Positions 35,371-47,152 are shown, counted from the first letter of the stretch. The stretch is 64,000 nucleotides of DNA from Choristoneura fumiferana (GCF_025370935.1 NC_133495.1:1231440-1295439), one strand, 5' to 3'. A program made the numbers and translations. The notes: generated from the letters alone by a model not told the origin.

Positions 35371-36290
35371 GGTTTATTATTTTCCTTGCAGATCACCTTT
35401 TAAATTAATTGTACGCATTCAAAGTTGTTCAAAAGAAAACAAACGCTCACAGGTTCACAAAACAAGTTGAAACGAACAGTTAAAATAGTTTCATAGTAAG
35501 TCAGTTCTCAGTTACGGTAATTGTTTCGTGAACTTGATTCCGTTAACAACCAATACAAAAAATGAAACTGATAACCCATCTCATTTTAACCAATAAAAAC
35601 AGTGGATACGTTCTGATTGACGTATGCAGACTATCGCATTGAAAACCGCTGCCGGTGTTGCCAGCGTAAGAATTTATATCGATTTAATAATCGATTATTT
35701 TATCATGAATTAGCCGTAATTTAAAATAAGTCTTAAAAATTCACTAAATTCTTGATTTCATATCGTTGTACGTATCTTAGAATGTAACACAATTAACATA
35801 CGAACACAGTCGAGGCAGTGAGACGCTCTTGTATTACTACGTCGATAAAAGGAGAGAGAGAGAGAGAGAGAGACAAGACAACAATCACACACAATATATA
35901 TTACATTATGTATTCTCACGTTGCAAAGCTAGAGTATAATACGGCATTTGGCTGTTTTCCACTTAAACTACACTAGAATTCAAAGCCCGATAACACATTG
36001 TTAGTTCATTATCCCGAAATCATTATTTATTGGTAGTTAGTAAATTTTTTCGTTCTCCCATCTTTCCCCGATCGGTAAAATCCACGCTTACTAAAACTTA
36101 TTCTCCTTGTTTTGTCATTCTCATTCTTCTCATTCGCATTTTCCCCAAGCTTTACTTTTTAGCGTAATTCAGTCTTTTCGTACACCTTTCACTGCTTTAT
36201 TTCGTGATAGCTATATTATTATTTTTTTGTAGGTAACCTTTTTATTTCCTATGTGACCCGCAAACATAAATACGAATACGTTCACTACGG
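35371..36290. other. Non-coding stretch right of the BEL/Pao element
   Basis: Includes a possible BEL 5' LTR region (35390-35650), a perfect (GA)n microsatellite at 35851-35872, and at 35938-36010 a fragment 'tacggcatttggctgtttt' resembling the end of MITE family C. No gene seen. Confidence 0.45.
35851..35872. repeat. (GA)n microsatellite
   Basis: Eleven GA dinucleotides without interruption. Confidence 0.9.
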
Positions 36291-37155
36291 GGACTCGTAG
36301 TAGCTGATACTTTAGCCGTGCCTAATACAAGGCTCTTGTGTGCAAATACATTAGCACGCCCACTACGGGAACTCATGGCTGCTGATACTTTAGCAATGCC
36401 TAATGCAAGGCTCTTATGTGCAAATACATTAGCACGCCCACTACGGGGACTCATGGTTGCTGATACTTTAGCAATGCCTAATGCAAGGCTCTTATGTGCA
36501 AATACATTAGCACGCCCACTACGGGGACTCATGGCTGCTGATACTTTAGCAATGCCTAATGCAAGGCTCTTATGTGCAAATACATTAGCACGCCCACTAC
36601 AGGGACTCATGGTTGCTGATACTTTAGCAATGCCTAATGCAAGGCTTTATGTGCAAATACATTAGCACGCCCACTACGGGGACTCATGGCTGCTGATACT
36701 TTAGCAATGCCTAATGCAAGGCTCTTATGTGCAAATACATTAGCACGCCCACTACGGGGACTCATGGCTGCTGATACTTTAGCAATGCCTAATGCAAGGC
36801 TCTTGTGTGCAAATACATTAGCACGCCACTACGGGAACTCATGGCTGCTGATACTTTAGCAATGCCTAATGCAAGGCTCTTTTGTGCAAATACATTAGCA
36901 CGCCCACTACGGGGACTCATGGTTGCTGATACTTTAGCAATGCCTAATGCAAGGCTCTTATGTGCAAATACATTAGCACGCCCACTACGGGGACTCATGG
37001 CTGCTGATACTTTAGCAATGCCTAATGCAAGGCTCTTATGTGCAAATACATTAGCACGCCCACTACGGGGACTCATGGTTGCTGATACTTTAGCAATACC
37101 TGATGCAAGGCTCTTATGTGCAAATACATTAGCACGCCCACTACGGGGACTCATG
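36291..37155. repeat. Minisatellite: 11 copies of a 78-bp unit
   Basis: The unit runs 'ggactcatggctgctgatac' to 'ttagcacgcccactacgg'. Starts are spaced 78 bp (36372, 36450, 36528, 36606 and on). Two units are 77 bp (one base lost near 36645 and near 36826). The first unit is the most diverged and the last is truncated. Because 78 is a multiple of 3 and the unit has no stop on either strand, long frames of 26-residue repeats appear on both strands; the 1-bp deletions break them, so they are not genes. Confidence 0.95.
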
Positions 37156-37392
37156 GCTGATAATGATAAGATAGGGTATGTATGGGATGCTCATATAACT
37201 TTCGTATTTTTTTTTTTCATAAATCGTCTAGCATTATCAGAGTATCATTACTTAATAGAAGCATATCCCAGCAATCTCCACCATTTTGTCGCCACATTTC
37301 TTAAAGGGTAGTTATTGGGAATAAACATAATAACTCTGTGCCTAAGTTCAAATTAAAGTTAGTAGCCTTAATGCGACAAGGTTTTAGATCGT

Positions 37393-37662
37393 CCTACGTT
37401 GAGAGGTTAGAGCTATCCATAAGCTCTACTTAATACAACAGGTGAGTGCCGTGATTGGTACCATGGGTTCCGAACCGAGAGCTACCTCATCATAGTAGGA
37501 TTCTCCCATTAGCAATCCGACCCATTCCAATCACGGAATCTTGCTCACCTCAATCTGCGGGACCCAGTGGTCCCTTGGACGGTCCTCCTCCTTCCCCATA
37601 GACCTCCCCTGTTCCACCATGATCTACATTTACTCTGACTTAACCTCTCAACGTATTCCTCT
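37393..37662. repeat. Imperfect long inverted repeat
   Basis: 'acgttgagaggttagagc' at the left and 'acttaacctctcaacgt' at the right pair, as do 'gtgccgtgattgg' and 'ccaatcacgg'. The arms are spaced about 270 bp. The sequence to its right (37680-37900) is strongly pyrimidine-rich. Class unknown. Confidence 0.5.
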
Positions 37663-37899
37663 CTCGTTGTTGTATGATCAGTATAAGCACTTACCCGGGC
37701 AGTCTTTGTAGCTTGTGTTCATATCATCTCATTCACTCACAATTTCGTACCGTTCTTAATCATATTTCCGTTGAACTCTCTTAATCTTGCTCGTCTCTCT
37801 CCTCCTTCTGCCAAAAACTCAAAAACATCTCTCCCTCAAATCTACCCTTTCCCTCCATCTTTTTCTCTCAGTGTTACCAGTATTGAAATCTTAAATACT

Positions 37900-39265
37900 C
37901 ACATTCGTTCAGGAATCGCGTGAATTCGCGACAGAAGCGGTGTAGTGATGGTCACAGGACGAGTCAACACATCACCTCCAGCTGACGCATCTAATGAACT
38001 CGCAGGCCGCGAGTCGCGAACGTCGCCTGGTGAAGCAGTCAAGCTGGAGTCGTCGCTACTGCCTGTGCGGTACTCCTCGGTCTCGTCTCCTGTGATTTGT
38101 TTTTCATTAGATATCCAAAAGTATTGCGGGAGAAGTCGTCCGTAAATGTGACGAGGTATTTCGCGCCCCCAAAGCTTGCCTCCGGCATTGGCCCACAGAC
38201 GTCACTGTGCACCAGTTGCAGTGGTTCGGTTGTCTTTGTGCAGCTTGCTTTAGGGAAAGGAACGGCCGATAACTTCCCCTTCAGACAGGCCTCACAAATC
38301 TTGATGTCTTCTTTTGAACTCTGAAACATCACACCACATGCATCCCTTAGCTTACACATACCTGATGAGTGTAAATGCCCAAGGCTATAATGCCATAATT
38401 CCATTAAGGATGGTGTATCGGCAGCAACAGCAGCACTCGGTGTCTCCTGCCTTGATTGCAGGTGCAAAGAGTACTTCCTATTTTGCGAATCATACCTACT
38501 TTCCATACTAACATCCCTACATAGCCCATAAATAACTTTAAACAATCCATATCAAAGATAAAACACCCTTGTTTATTAAAAAGTATCGAACAACCCTCCT
38601 GACAAAGTTTCGACACAGAAAGGAGATTGGCAGACAAACTAGGAACTAATAAAACATTTTTAAAAGTCCTCACCTGACCATTAAACTTCACATCAAAATC
38701 CCCACTATACTTGGTATAACCTCACTGTTTGCTAGACTGATAGAATGTTCTTAGGTTTCTTTTAAATTAGGTATGTAATGCTTGAACATCATTTACAAGA
38801 TGAGAAGAAGCTCCGCTGTCCAAGTAAATTTCTGAGCGATCCTGTGCGAAGAAGGCTGTCCCATTTTAATCCGTTTCTTTCTTCTTCTGACGTTTGTCTC
38901 GCTTCAGTTTGAAACACTTCGGCTTGATATGCCCGATCTTATGACAGTAAGAACACTTGAGTTGACTGCTAGAGTAGACGTGTCCTCACTAGCTCACTAT
39001 TCAGCTTCTCTGAAGAAATTGTATAGGTTTCTAAGTTTGAGACCAATGTGTCATATTCAGCCGGTAAACCGCTTAATAAAATTTCAGCAATTTCTTCATC
39101 AACCACAGTTCGCTCGATATCCGCCAGTTGGTACACAAGGGACATAACATGTTCTATGTATGCAGACATATCGTTATGCTCAATGAAGTCCACACAATGC
39201 AATTGCCTCAACAACAAGCCGCGGTCCTCAAATATGCATGCCAATTTCTTCCAAGCTTGTTTTAA
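37900..39265 (-). pseudogene. Copia-type retrotransposon, gag to integrase and linker
   Basis: Minus-strand order: gag with KLACIFEDRGLLLRQLHCVD and LLSGLPAEYDTLVSNLE, zinc knuckle near 38950, protease YLDSGASSHL near 38820 and NVLLVPSLSANLLSVSKL, pre-integrase LWHYSLGHLHSSGM, then HSDVCGPMPEASFGGAKYL. Near 38065 it jumps from integrase to an acidic linker (DETEEYRTGSSDDSS), so most of the integrase is deleted. The right border is abrupt inside gag at 39265. Confidence 0.85.
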
Positions 39266-39439
39266 CATGAGGATACAAACACGATACAAATCACATCATA
39301 GTTATTTATTATTCAAGTACCAGTGTTGCCATTGCCAATATAAAGGTACACTTATACTAACACGCCTCCTTACATTTATATTGCAACAAACAAAAAAAAA
39401 TTAAAACTTCTTATTAATAAAATGTCTGGTAACATGACT

Positions 39440-41600
39440 AAGCTAACTTTACTAGTCTACACATCTTGTTTTTTATATTTATGTTCAACATTTGACTAAA
39501 CTGAAAAAAATTAATATTTCCCAAAGGTTTAGTTAAAAGGTCAGCACAATTATTTTCAGATTCTATTTTAACAACTTCAATAACCTTTTCCTTTACACTT
39601 TCATGAATGAAATGGTATTGCACCTCTATATGTTTAGAATTTTTAGTGAAATTTCCATATTTAGCTATAGCTACAGCGCCAGAGTTATCTTCATATACTT
39701 TTACTGGTTTACAAATTTGTGTGAAAACATCATTTACCAAACATATCAAAAATTTAATTTCTGTAACAGCTTCTGAAAAGCTCAGCAAAGGTTGAGGATT
39801 TTGATATACAATTCTGTTTCTTAGATTTCCACAAGATTACATTCCCAAAAAGTCTTATTATAACATAACCGGTGGTAGATTTTATATCTACTATGTCTCC
39901 TGCGCAATCTGAATCAACAAAACAATCTAGTATGTCAGCAATAATGTTTTGGTCTCTACAGCATATCAAAAGATCATCAACAAACAGCAAAATATACACA
40001 GACAAATCCTTATCCTTTTTGTAATACAAACAATAGTCATATTTGGATCTTCTAAAATCTAGACTAGTCAGAAATTCGTTAAAACATTCATACCAGGCGC
40101 GTGGACTTTCTTTTAAGCCGTATAATGATTAATTTAACATATAAACCTTTTCAGTGTCATCTTCGTAGCCCATTGGCTGTTTAACATATACTTCAGATAC
40201 CATTAAGAAATGCTGTCTCTACATCCATCTGATTGATCTCTAAAGAATTTTGACAACAATATGACAATAATAATTTTAAGGTGGGCATCTTTGCTACAGG
40301 GGAGTAAGTATCATCAACACAGTCAGTTTGTTGGAAACCTCTAACCACTAACCTTGCTTTGTATTCACATTCACTTTTTCTTCTTGTAGACCCATTTCAC
40401 ATCTATTACCTTTTTGTCCTTGGGCGGCTTGTCAACTAATGTCCATGTCTTATTTGTAAGCTCTCCATCTCTCGATCCATGGCTGCCTTCCACTTACTTA
40501 AATCCTTGCAGGTAATCGCCTCCTGAAAAGTTTCTGGACTTGTAGCATCACAGTAGTTTGCAGTTATGCAGTAGTATCCAAACTCTTCATCAAATCGGAG
40601 TGGTGGTTGTCTCTTCCTGGTGTTCTTCAAATTTCATGTCATTATTACTCTCCACTTCATCCAATTTAGTCTCATCCGGGTGTTCTGTAATGTTCCTTTT
40701 TCTATCTTTTTCTTCTTCTGAATTATCATGTTTTTCGTCCTCAAATGCACACAATGTCACATCTTCTTCTATAACATCACAATGTCTAGCTATGATTACT
40801 TTGTTGTTGATCAGTACTCTATATCCAGTGTCACTATAACCAAGTAATATTCCCATTTCTGCTTTCTTATCCCATTTCGATATTATTTTTTCTTCTGGAA
40901 TTCTTACTAGGACTTTACTGCCGTACATTTTCAGATACTTAACTGAGGGCTTCCCTCTGAAAAATATTTCATACGGAGTTTTCCTTTCAATAGTATTAGT
41001 CAAGGTTCTATTTTTAAGATATGCTGCTGTTTTAATTATCTCTGGCCAATATTTCCTTGCGACTTTCGCTTCTGATAAAAGACATCTTCCCATATCCATT
41101 AAAGATCTGTTGTACCTTTCCGCGGTTCCATTAAGTTCATGGACATAGTTACATAGGACAAGGTTTTATAGTTATTCCCTTCTCTTTCGCAAACTGAAGT
41201 ACTCTAGCATTTATGTACTCCTTACCATTGTCGCAGCGTAATTCTTTTATCATCTTATCGGTGAGATTTTGGACTTCATTCACGTAATGCACAAAGCAAT
41301 GACTTATACTTATACTTCATCTTTTGTTCGAATACAATAAACTTTTCCCAGTTTGCTATAGTCGTCAGTAAAACTTAAAAAATATTTTTCCCCATGGTCT
41401 GCTGTTTGATGTAGGCCATTCAAATCTGTATGAACAATCTGTAATGTATCTTCTGCTTTTCTTCGGTTATTATGAAAAGGTAAGTTATGCATTTTGTTCT
41501 CAATACATGTCACACACTTTAAATAATCTGATTCAATTTCTTTTGGCAGTCCGTCCAATGTTTCATTTTTGCACATTATTTCCAAATTATTAAAATTGAT
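39440..41600 (-). pseudogene. Second copia lineage, integrase to RNase H
   Basis: Minus strand: CVTCIENKMHNLPF and VHTDLNGLHQTADHGEKYFL (integrase start), SEAKVARKYWPEIIKTAAYL and TPYEIFFRGKPSVKYLKMYG (integrase end), FQEAITCKDLSKWKAAMDRE (RT start), LLFVDDLLICC (RT catalytic), an internal deletion joining it to CFVDSDCAGD, then NSGAVAIAKYGNFTKNSKHI and NCADLLTKPLG (RNase H). Several frame breaks. A 'aggaggcg' purine tract followed by TGTT (39368 to 39358, minus) may mark the 3' LTR. Confidence 0.85.
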
Positions 41601-41619
41601 ATGTCCGTAGTTTTTCCTT

Positions 41620-41892
41620 TATAGTCATCTGGTTCTTTGGTTCACAATATTCGCGGAACTTGTTTATCACGGCGTCATATTTTGCTTGGTCTTTCTCTCC
41701 TAGAGTAAAATGTCATTTAGTAAAATCGCCACCTTTCTCTCATCGTCCGCCTTTTTTTAAATCAGAAGCTGCCAAATATATATCTAGATTTTGCTCAAAC
41801 CTCTTCCAGTTTTCACTGAGATTTCCCGATGCAACGAATAGTTTTTCTGGCAGATTATATGATGACATGTTTGTTTGCAATTTAGATGCGTA
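41620..41892 (-). pseudogene. Gypsy-type gag fragment 3
   Basis: Minus strand reads MSSYNLPEKLFVASGNLSEN, then WKRFEQNLDIYLAASDLKK and KYDAVINKFREYCEPKN, the first half of a gypsy/mag-like gag with a small internal break near 41755. It is wedged between two copia fragments. Confidence 0.7.
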
Positions 41893-41894
41893 GA

Positions 41895-43638
41895 TTGATC
41901 AATAGACTGCGCCATGTATCATTAAAACAATTATTTATTTTATATAAGCACGTGTATTTCTTTAACTTCCAATCTCTTCTATTGACATGTGTCACGTGAC
42001 CTACATGTTCAGAAATCAACTTCAGTAGGTACTGTACACCTCCATTGTCAGATCTTAAACACTTTACTGGTAAACCCATCTGCCTTTCAACCATGTTTAC
42101 ACATTCTATAAAACGGTTACATACCTCGGATTTTCTCTTCAACAGGTAGGTACCCGAATGATTTTCTAGTACAACCATCGGTGAAAGTGAGTAAATATTT
42201 TGCGCCACCCAAGCTGGTCGGTAATGGGCCGCACACATCTGAATGAATCAGGGCCAATGGCTGATCAGGAATTTTGCTTGGTCCTGTAGGGAAAGGTTTG
42301 GAAGGCAGTTTTCCCTCTAGCCAAGGAATACATGAGTCAGTTTCCTCCTGCTGCTGTAACATAAAACCATTAGTTGACAACCTATCACTCATGTTATTTA
42401 AATCTCAGTAATTGATGTGCCCCCTTCTCAAATGCCATAACTTTGTTGACAATTGCCGGTCAGCGACTGTGGAATTCGTCGTTTCTTGCCTCCGCAAGAA
42501 TATAGAATTCACCTCATTGCGCAAAGTCTCACTTGGTTGTTAAATTCAACCTATACATACCGTTATGACTAGAACCAGATGCTATATGTTTACCACTAAA
42601 ATCTGCAATGACACAACCTCCCTTTTTGAATGACACATTATAACCATTCTCAATTAACTTACTGACTGAAATCAAATTAATGGAAAGTTTCGGTACAAAC
42701 AATACATTACATAACTTTCGATTATTGCCATTTAAATTCAAATATATGTCTCCAATACCTATACACTCGAGTTCTTCATTATTTGCTACCATAATTTTAG
42801 AAAAGTTTTGCTTAAAATTAACAAAAATGTCTTTATTGTTACACATGTGAGCCGTGGCTCCGGAGTCCACAAACCACACATTCTTCGGGTGTACCATCAA
42901 TGCTGTAGCGGTCAAAGCTTTATCTTCTCTTTGTTTTCTATCACGCTTCAACTTGAAACTCTTGATGTGCCCAGCTTTCTTGCAGTAGTGACATTTTCCT
43001 CTGAAGTTGCTCCTCTTCGATATGAAAGCAGTATTATCATCAGTCGATCTGCGGGTCTCTTCCTGTAACAGTCGCGCTCTGACTACTTCACTGGTCAGTG
43101 TTCCGGTCATATTGACTGTTTCCAGATTGGATACTAACGGATCATACTCGGATGACAGTCCGCTTAAAAGAATCTCTGCAACTTCGGAATCTTCTATTGC
43201 CTTACCAATGTCGGCTAATTGCTGCACCAGCATCATGATGGCTTCAATATAGTCTGACATATTACTATAGTTCGAGTAATCCACCCTATGTAGCTGCCTT
43301 AACAATAGAACTCGGCGAACCAACCCGGAATCTTCAAATACATCGGAAAGATTTTTCCATGCTTCTTTCGAGGTCTTGGCGGTTCTGACGTACTGGTACA
43401 TGCTTGAATTAAAAGCCAGGCAAATGCGAGCGAGGGCACGTTGGTCGCGCGCGTCGCCTACTTGTCCTCCTTTTTCCACCAAATCCCACAATCCGTCGTG
43501 CATTAATTACATGCGGACAGCAAACTTCCATGCGTAGTAATTACGAGCGCCTTTCAATCGCTCAATATGCTGCGCGCCAAACATACTTGTTGGTAATGGC
43601 GGCGTGGTCGCTGTCGCTTGTTCAATGTGCTCAGGCAT
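41895..43638 (-). pseudogene. Copia-type retrotransposon, gag to integrase, best-preserved gag-protease
   Basis: Gag begins at the ATG at 43638 (MPEHIEQATATTPPLPTSMF), has an in-frame TAA near 43505, and then stays open to 42529: CLAFNSSMYQYVRTAKTSKE, LLSGLSSEYDPLVSNLETVN, zinc knuckle, protease WFVDSGATAHMC and NVLFVPKLSINLISVSKL. The last knuckle cysteine is lost (CHYCKKAGHIKSFKLKRD). Pre-integrase and integrase follow in broken frames (HSDVCGPLPTSLGGAKYLL, GLPVKCLRSDNGG). Nothing downstream of integrase remains. Confidence 0.88.
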
Positions 43639-44234
43639 ATTTCTAGTAGATATATGTTTGACTTACTTGGTGCTTCTCTGATATCTTTCTTCACCTTCTG
43701 CTTTGTAATCTGGGCCAAATAACCTTTTGGTGTATGAGCTCAACACCGAGAGGATCCCGTGGATAGCTGAACCGTTGCAGTGGCTTGGTCGAAGAAAAAA
43801 ATAAAAACAACGTTTGATGGAAATATGCACCGCTGTATATTATTCACAATACGAGCCACCCATAATCTTGTCAAGTACATAAAATAAGACGTTCTAATTA
43901 GGATAACAACGGATATGAATTTCACTAATATTCGTACACACATTCAGTCATCAAGAAGGTCAGGGATAGAAGAGACAAGCATAGAGCAGACCATAAGCAA
44001 CGCTCACTTCCTAAAACATAAGGATGCTATACACTATTGATAAGTTTTAAAGGCATAGACTAACAGACTTGTTCTAATAAAAGCAACTGCCACTTGATCG
44101 ATGAATTCGGATTATTTATGCTGGGTTCACTAACCTGTTGGAGGTCGTTGACCGTCAGTGGAGTGGTATGCTTGCATTGCAGCAACTGGATTTAATTGAT
44201 ACACCGAAATCTTTGTAGCTCTATTTAATCCACA

Positions 44235-44639
44235 TTAAAAGAATCTGCAAATCAAGAATCGGCAAATCAAGAATCGGCAAAAGAAGTCTTGCAATTTTTC
44301 CCCTTCTTCGCATTTAATTGTAATCAATTTCTTTTTCAAATGTAATCGGTTGAAGATGCTTTTTCTTTCAAACGTTTGTTCCAATTGTGTCATCATTTCT
44401 TGAGCACTTTGACATTTCTTCACAATTTCTAAGTGGTTGTCGCTTAAGCATTGAACCATGCACGACCTTGCTTTGGCGTCATCCCTTTTAAATGTTTTGG
44501 CATTTTGAACTTCCTCGTTGGCTACTTCTATTGTGTAGCTGACGCCCTTCTCTTCAAGGAGCAATTTTAGTCTAAACTTCCAGTTACTGAAGTTAGAGTT
44601 TTGTGTTAATGGCGGCAGCATCACTTCTTTTTCTGACAT
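44235..44639 (-). pseudogene. Copia-type gag, different lineage
   Basis: Minus strand MSEKEVMLPPLTQNSNFSNW, KLLLEEKGVSYT, and QLEQTFERKSIFNRLHLKKK, a UBN2-type gag. The 3' end contains a 15-bp duplication (44241-44286) giving FLICR repeats and is cut off. It may be the 5' part of the element whose pol lies at 39440-41600. Confidence 0.75.
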
Positions 44640-44728
44640 TTTATCGATATTTTATAGCGCAGTGGAAGCGTTTTGATTTTCTTCTTCATTTGTTTAAATA
44701 AAAGCCCATTTGTTAGCCACCATATTGT

Positions 44729-44836
44729 TTAATAGATCTGCCAAAAACATTACACAAGCCGGGGCGTGCAGCAAAACCACAGATAGGTAATAACATAGTT
44801 TATAATGATATTGTTGGCTGCACTGTAATCTCAACA
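44729..44836 (-). repeat. Possible LTR upstream of the copia gag
   Basis: On the minus strand it begins TGTTGAGATT and ends TATTAAACA, followed by 'atatggtggctaac', which could be a primer-binding site before the gag ATG at 44639. No partner LTR was found. Confidence 0.35.
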
Positions 44837-44978
44837 GCCGCCATTATTGTCGCCGACATCGTTTGGCATTCCTACGATGCGAGACGTTGTAACCTTTCCC
44901 TGAACCCGCGCCCAACAAGCACACCAATTGAAATGTTTTCCAAATACCTTTTAAGCTTCAGCGCTGGGCCCATAACCT

Positions 44979-45769
44979 GTTCAGAGGCCAGCCAAGGTCG
45001 CCGTGGGCCACGGTGAAGATTGGTGGAGTGGGCAACACGATTTAAAGGAAACAATGCTGACACTTCAACTGTACTGTATTTCAGCAGATACACGTTAAGA
45101 GCCGTGGCACACAAACAAATGTTCAAAGAACATTTACTGTTACTACAAACTTTGATCATCATCCCAGCGTATATACGTCCCACTGCTGGGCACAGGCCTC
45201 CTCTCAGAACAAGAGGGCTTGGGCCATAGTTCCCACGCGGGCCCAGTGCGGATTGGGAACTTCACACACACCATTGAATTGCTTCGCAGATTTGTGCAGG
45301 TTTCCTCACGATGTTTCCGCAAAGCTCGTGGTAAATTTCAAATGTAATTCCGCACATGAATTTCGAAAAACTCAGAGGTGCGAGCCGGGGTTTGAACCCA
45401 CGACCCTCTGCTTGAAAGGCGATAGGTCAAACCACTAGGCCACCACGGCTTTTTACAAACTTTGATATTTGTATTTAATATCTTCTTCTTCTCCTCTCTT
45501 CTTCTTCAACCATTATCCACCCAATGCTGAGTGTAGGTCTCTTCCAATGCATTTTATAAAAATAATAAGTTGTTGTGTTTGTGTGTTGAAATATAAATGA
45601 GAGCAAATGAAAACTACAGCCAGAGCGGTTAACGGAAGGGATAAGGTCGAAGCACGCACGTGTTGCACGGTCAAAAATATATCAGTATAGTGGCCAGAGC
45701 AATCCGTCCATAAAGCTCCAAAATATTATTATAAAGCATATACCACACTGAATGTTACTAACATTAACA
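44979..45769 (+). repeat. Flanking direct repeat E, right copy, with SINE insertion
   Basis: Same sequence and orientation as 22629-23140, interrupted by a SINE with a perfect 13-bp target duplication. The two copies bound the whole retroelement block. Confidence 0.8.
45158..45450 (-). mobile_element. tRNA-derived SINE, copy 2, with target-site duplication
   Basis: Full-length inverse copy with 'ccgtggtggcctagtgg' head at the right and 'tatacgtcccactgctggg' tail at the left. 'tacaaactttgat' occurs at 45144-45156 and again at 45454-45466. The left copy of repeat E has that 13-mer once, with no SINE. Confidence 0.92.
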
Positions 45770-45875
45770 AAGTTGACAGGCCTCCCACTCCTACTAGGTG
45801 GACCGACATCGCGAGCGTTGCGGGTAGCAAGCTAACATTGTGTCGTTATAACGGTGCCTCTGTTTAAGGGGCTAC
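45770..45875 (+). mobile_element. RTE-like LINE fragment
   Basis: The frame from 45775 reads RPPTPTRWTDIASVAG, like the conserved 'GRPPxRWxDDI' end of RTE polyproteins. Only about 35 codons. Confidence 0.4.
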
Positions 45876-46159
45876 CCGAGGTTTTTATCGATTTTTGACA
45901 AGTTTTGAATCGTATCTCCTACTTTTGCACTACAGATAGAATTATAAGTCAAACGGCAACCGGTTCTTCAATCTTTTATCTCCTCCATTTTTGTCTACCG
46001 GATTTTGAAAAAAAAAATGAATACTTAATTTTATGATTTTTTTAAACATTGTCTAAAAAAATATTTATTTCGTATCTCTATTGACGTAAAAGATCTAACA
46101 TATACGAAATTACGAAATCTACATATTTGGGTTCGTCTTTGACGTCTCTAAAAACGTGT

Positions 46160-46300
46160 CTAGGGGTTTCAAAAATTTGTATGCTGAAAGGCAAGACATG
46201 AAGGACAGGACATCAAATTATTGTACATCTATATTCAATTTAATAATTGTATACAGGAACTCATGTTTGACAAATAAATTATCTTTATCTTTATCATTTG
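46160..46300 (+). mobile_element. LINE 3' tail, copy 1
   Basis: 'ctgaaaggcaagacatgaag' to 'gacaaataaattatcttta' and a (TTTATC)n tail. The same sequence is at 60592-60722. Confidence 0.65.
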
Positions 46301-47150
46301 TAACTAATTAACACAAAAGTTATGGCCAGAAAACCAGTTTTTTGGCCTAAAATTGTTCAAATTTCATGCCAAATATCTCGAAAACAATAAACTTTGAAGT
46401 AAATATGGGATAAGTACTATATTGCTTAAAGCCGTTGTTGTTAATATAATAATCTACAAAAAACATTAGAAAACTAAGGAATTTAGATCTAAGGTCATAG
46501 GGCATGGGATTAACAGAGAGCGTAGTGTGGACCACCACACACAAATCACACAAACCCAACTATCACCACCAGGATAGTTTGGTTTGTGTGATTTGTCGGC
46601 TAGTGATCATGATGACGCCGCGTATTTTGCGGCCAAGTAAATACGTTGAATTGTGCCAGTGACGTAAACATTCCACACGCGGCGTCTGTGCGCAAAACAA
46701 ATATACAATATGTATGTGAATTCATTATAATATTAGCAATAAATATTTTTATGATGTCGTGTTATTTTTATTCTTATCCACTTGAACCTTACAATTAGAT
46801 AGGTGAACTATACATGGTAAACAATCACGGTAAAAAAGGTAAACAATCTCGACGAGTTTTTTTTTATTAAAAGACGTTTTAAGAACAGTAGATAACTATT
46901 ACTTATGACACAAAAATAATGTAAATGATCATACGAGTATGTCCTTGCTAATCGTTACATATTTGTTGTGACTTATTTTTCAATAAAAAGACACGTCAAG
47001 ATCGCTTACCTACTTTCTAATGCTAAAAAAAATGAAGTATAGTATAGGTACGAGTATAACTACATAAAAGTAGCTAAACTTTCGTTTATAATTTTTATTA
47101 TCGATCGTCAACCGAAAAGCAAATCAGAAAGAAAAGCTAGTCGGAACATA
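46301..47150. other. Gene-free spacer
   Basis: AT-rich apart from the hairpin at 46541-46596 and a following 'gacgccgcgtattttgcggc' segment. No coding signal. Confidence 0.45.
46541..46596. repeat. Strong hairpin, 24-bp stem
   Basis: 'acaaatcacacaaaccc' pairs with 'ggtttgtgtgatttgt', continued by 'aactatc' and 'gatagtt'. The loop is about 8 bases. Could be a MITE remnant or a small hairpin RNA source; no support for either. Confidence 0.55.
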
Positions 47151-47152
47151 AA

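Noticed and set aside
36291..37155. CRISPR-like array
   Set aside because: Units are contiguous without variable spacers and the genome is eukaryotic; it is a minisatellite.
36318..37311. Long reading frames of 26-residue repeats on both strands
   Set aside because: They mirror a 78-bp stop-free tandem unit; 1-bp deletions in two units break the frame and there is no start or splice context.
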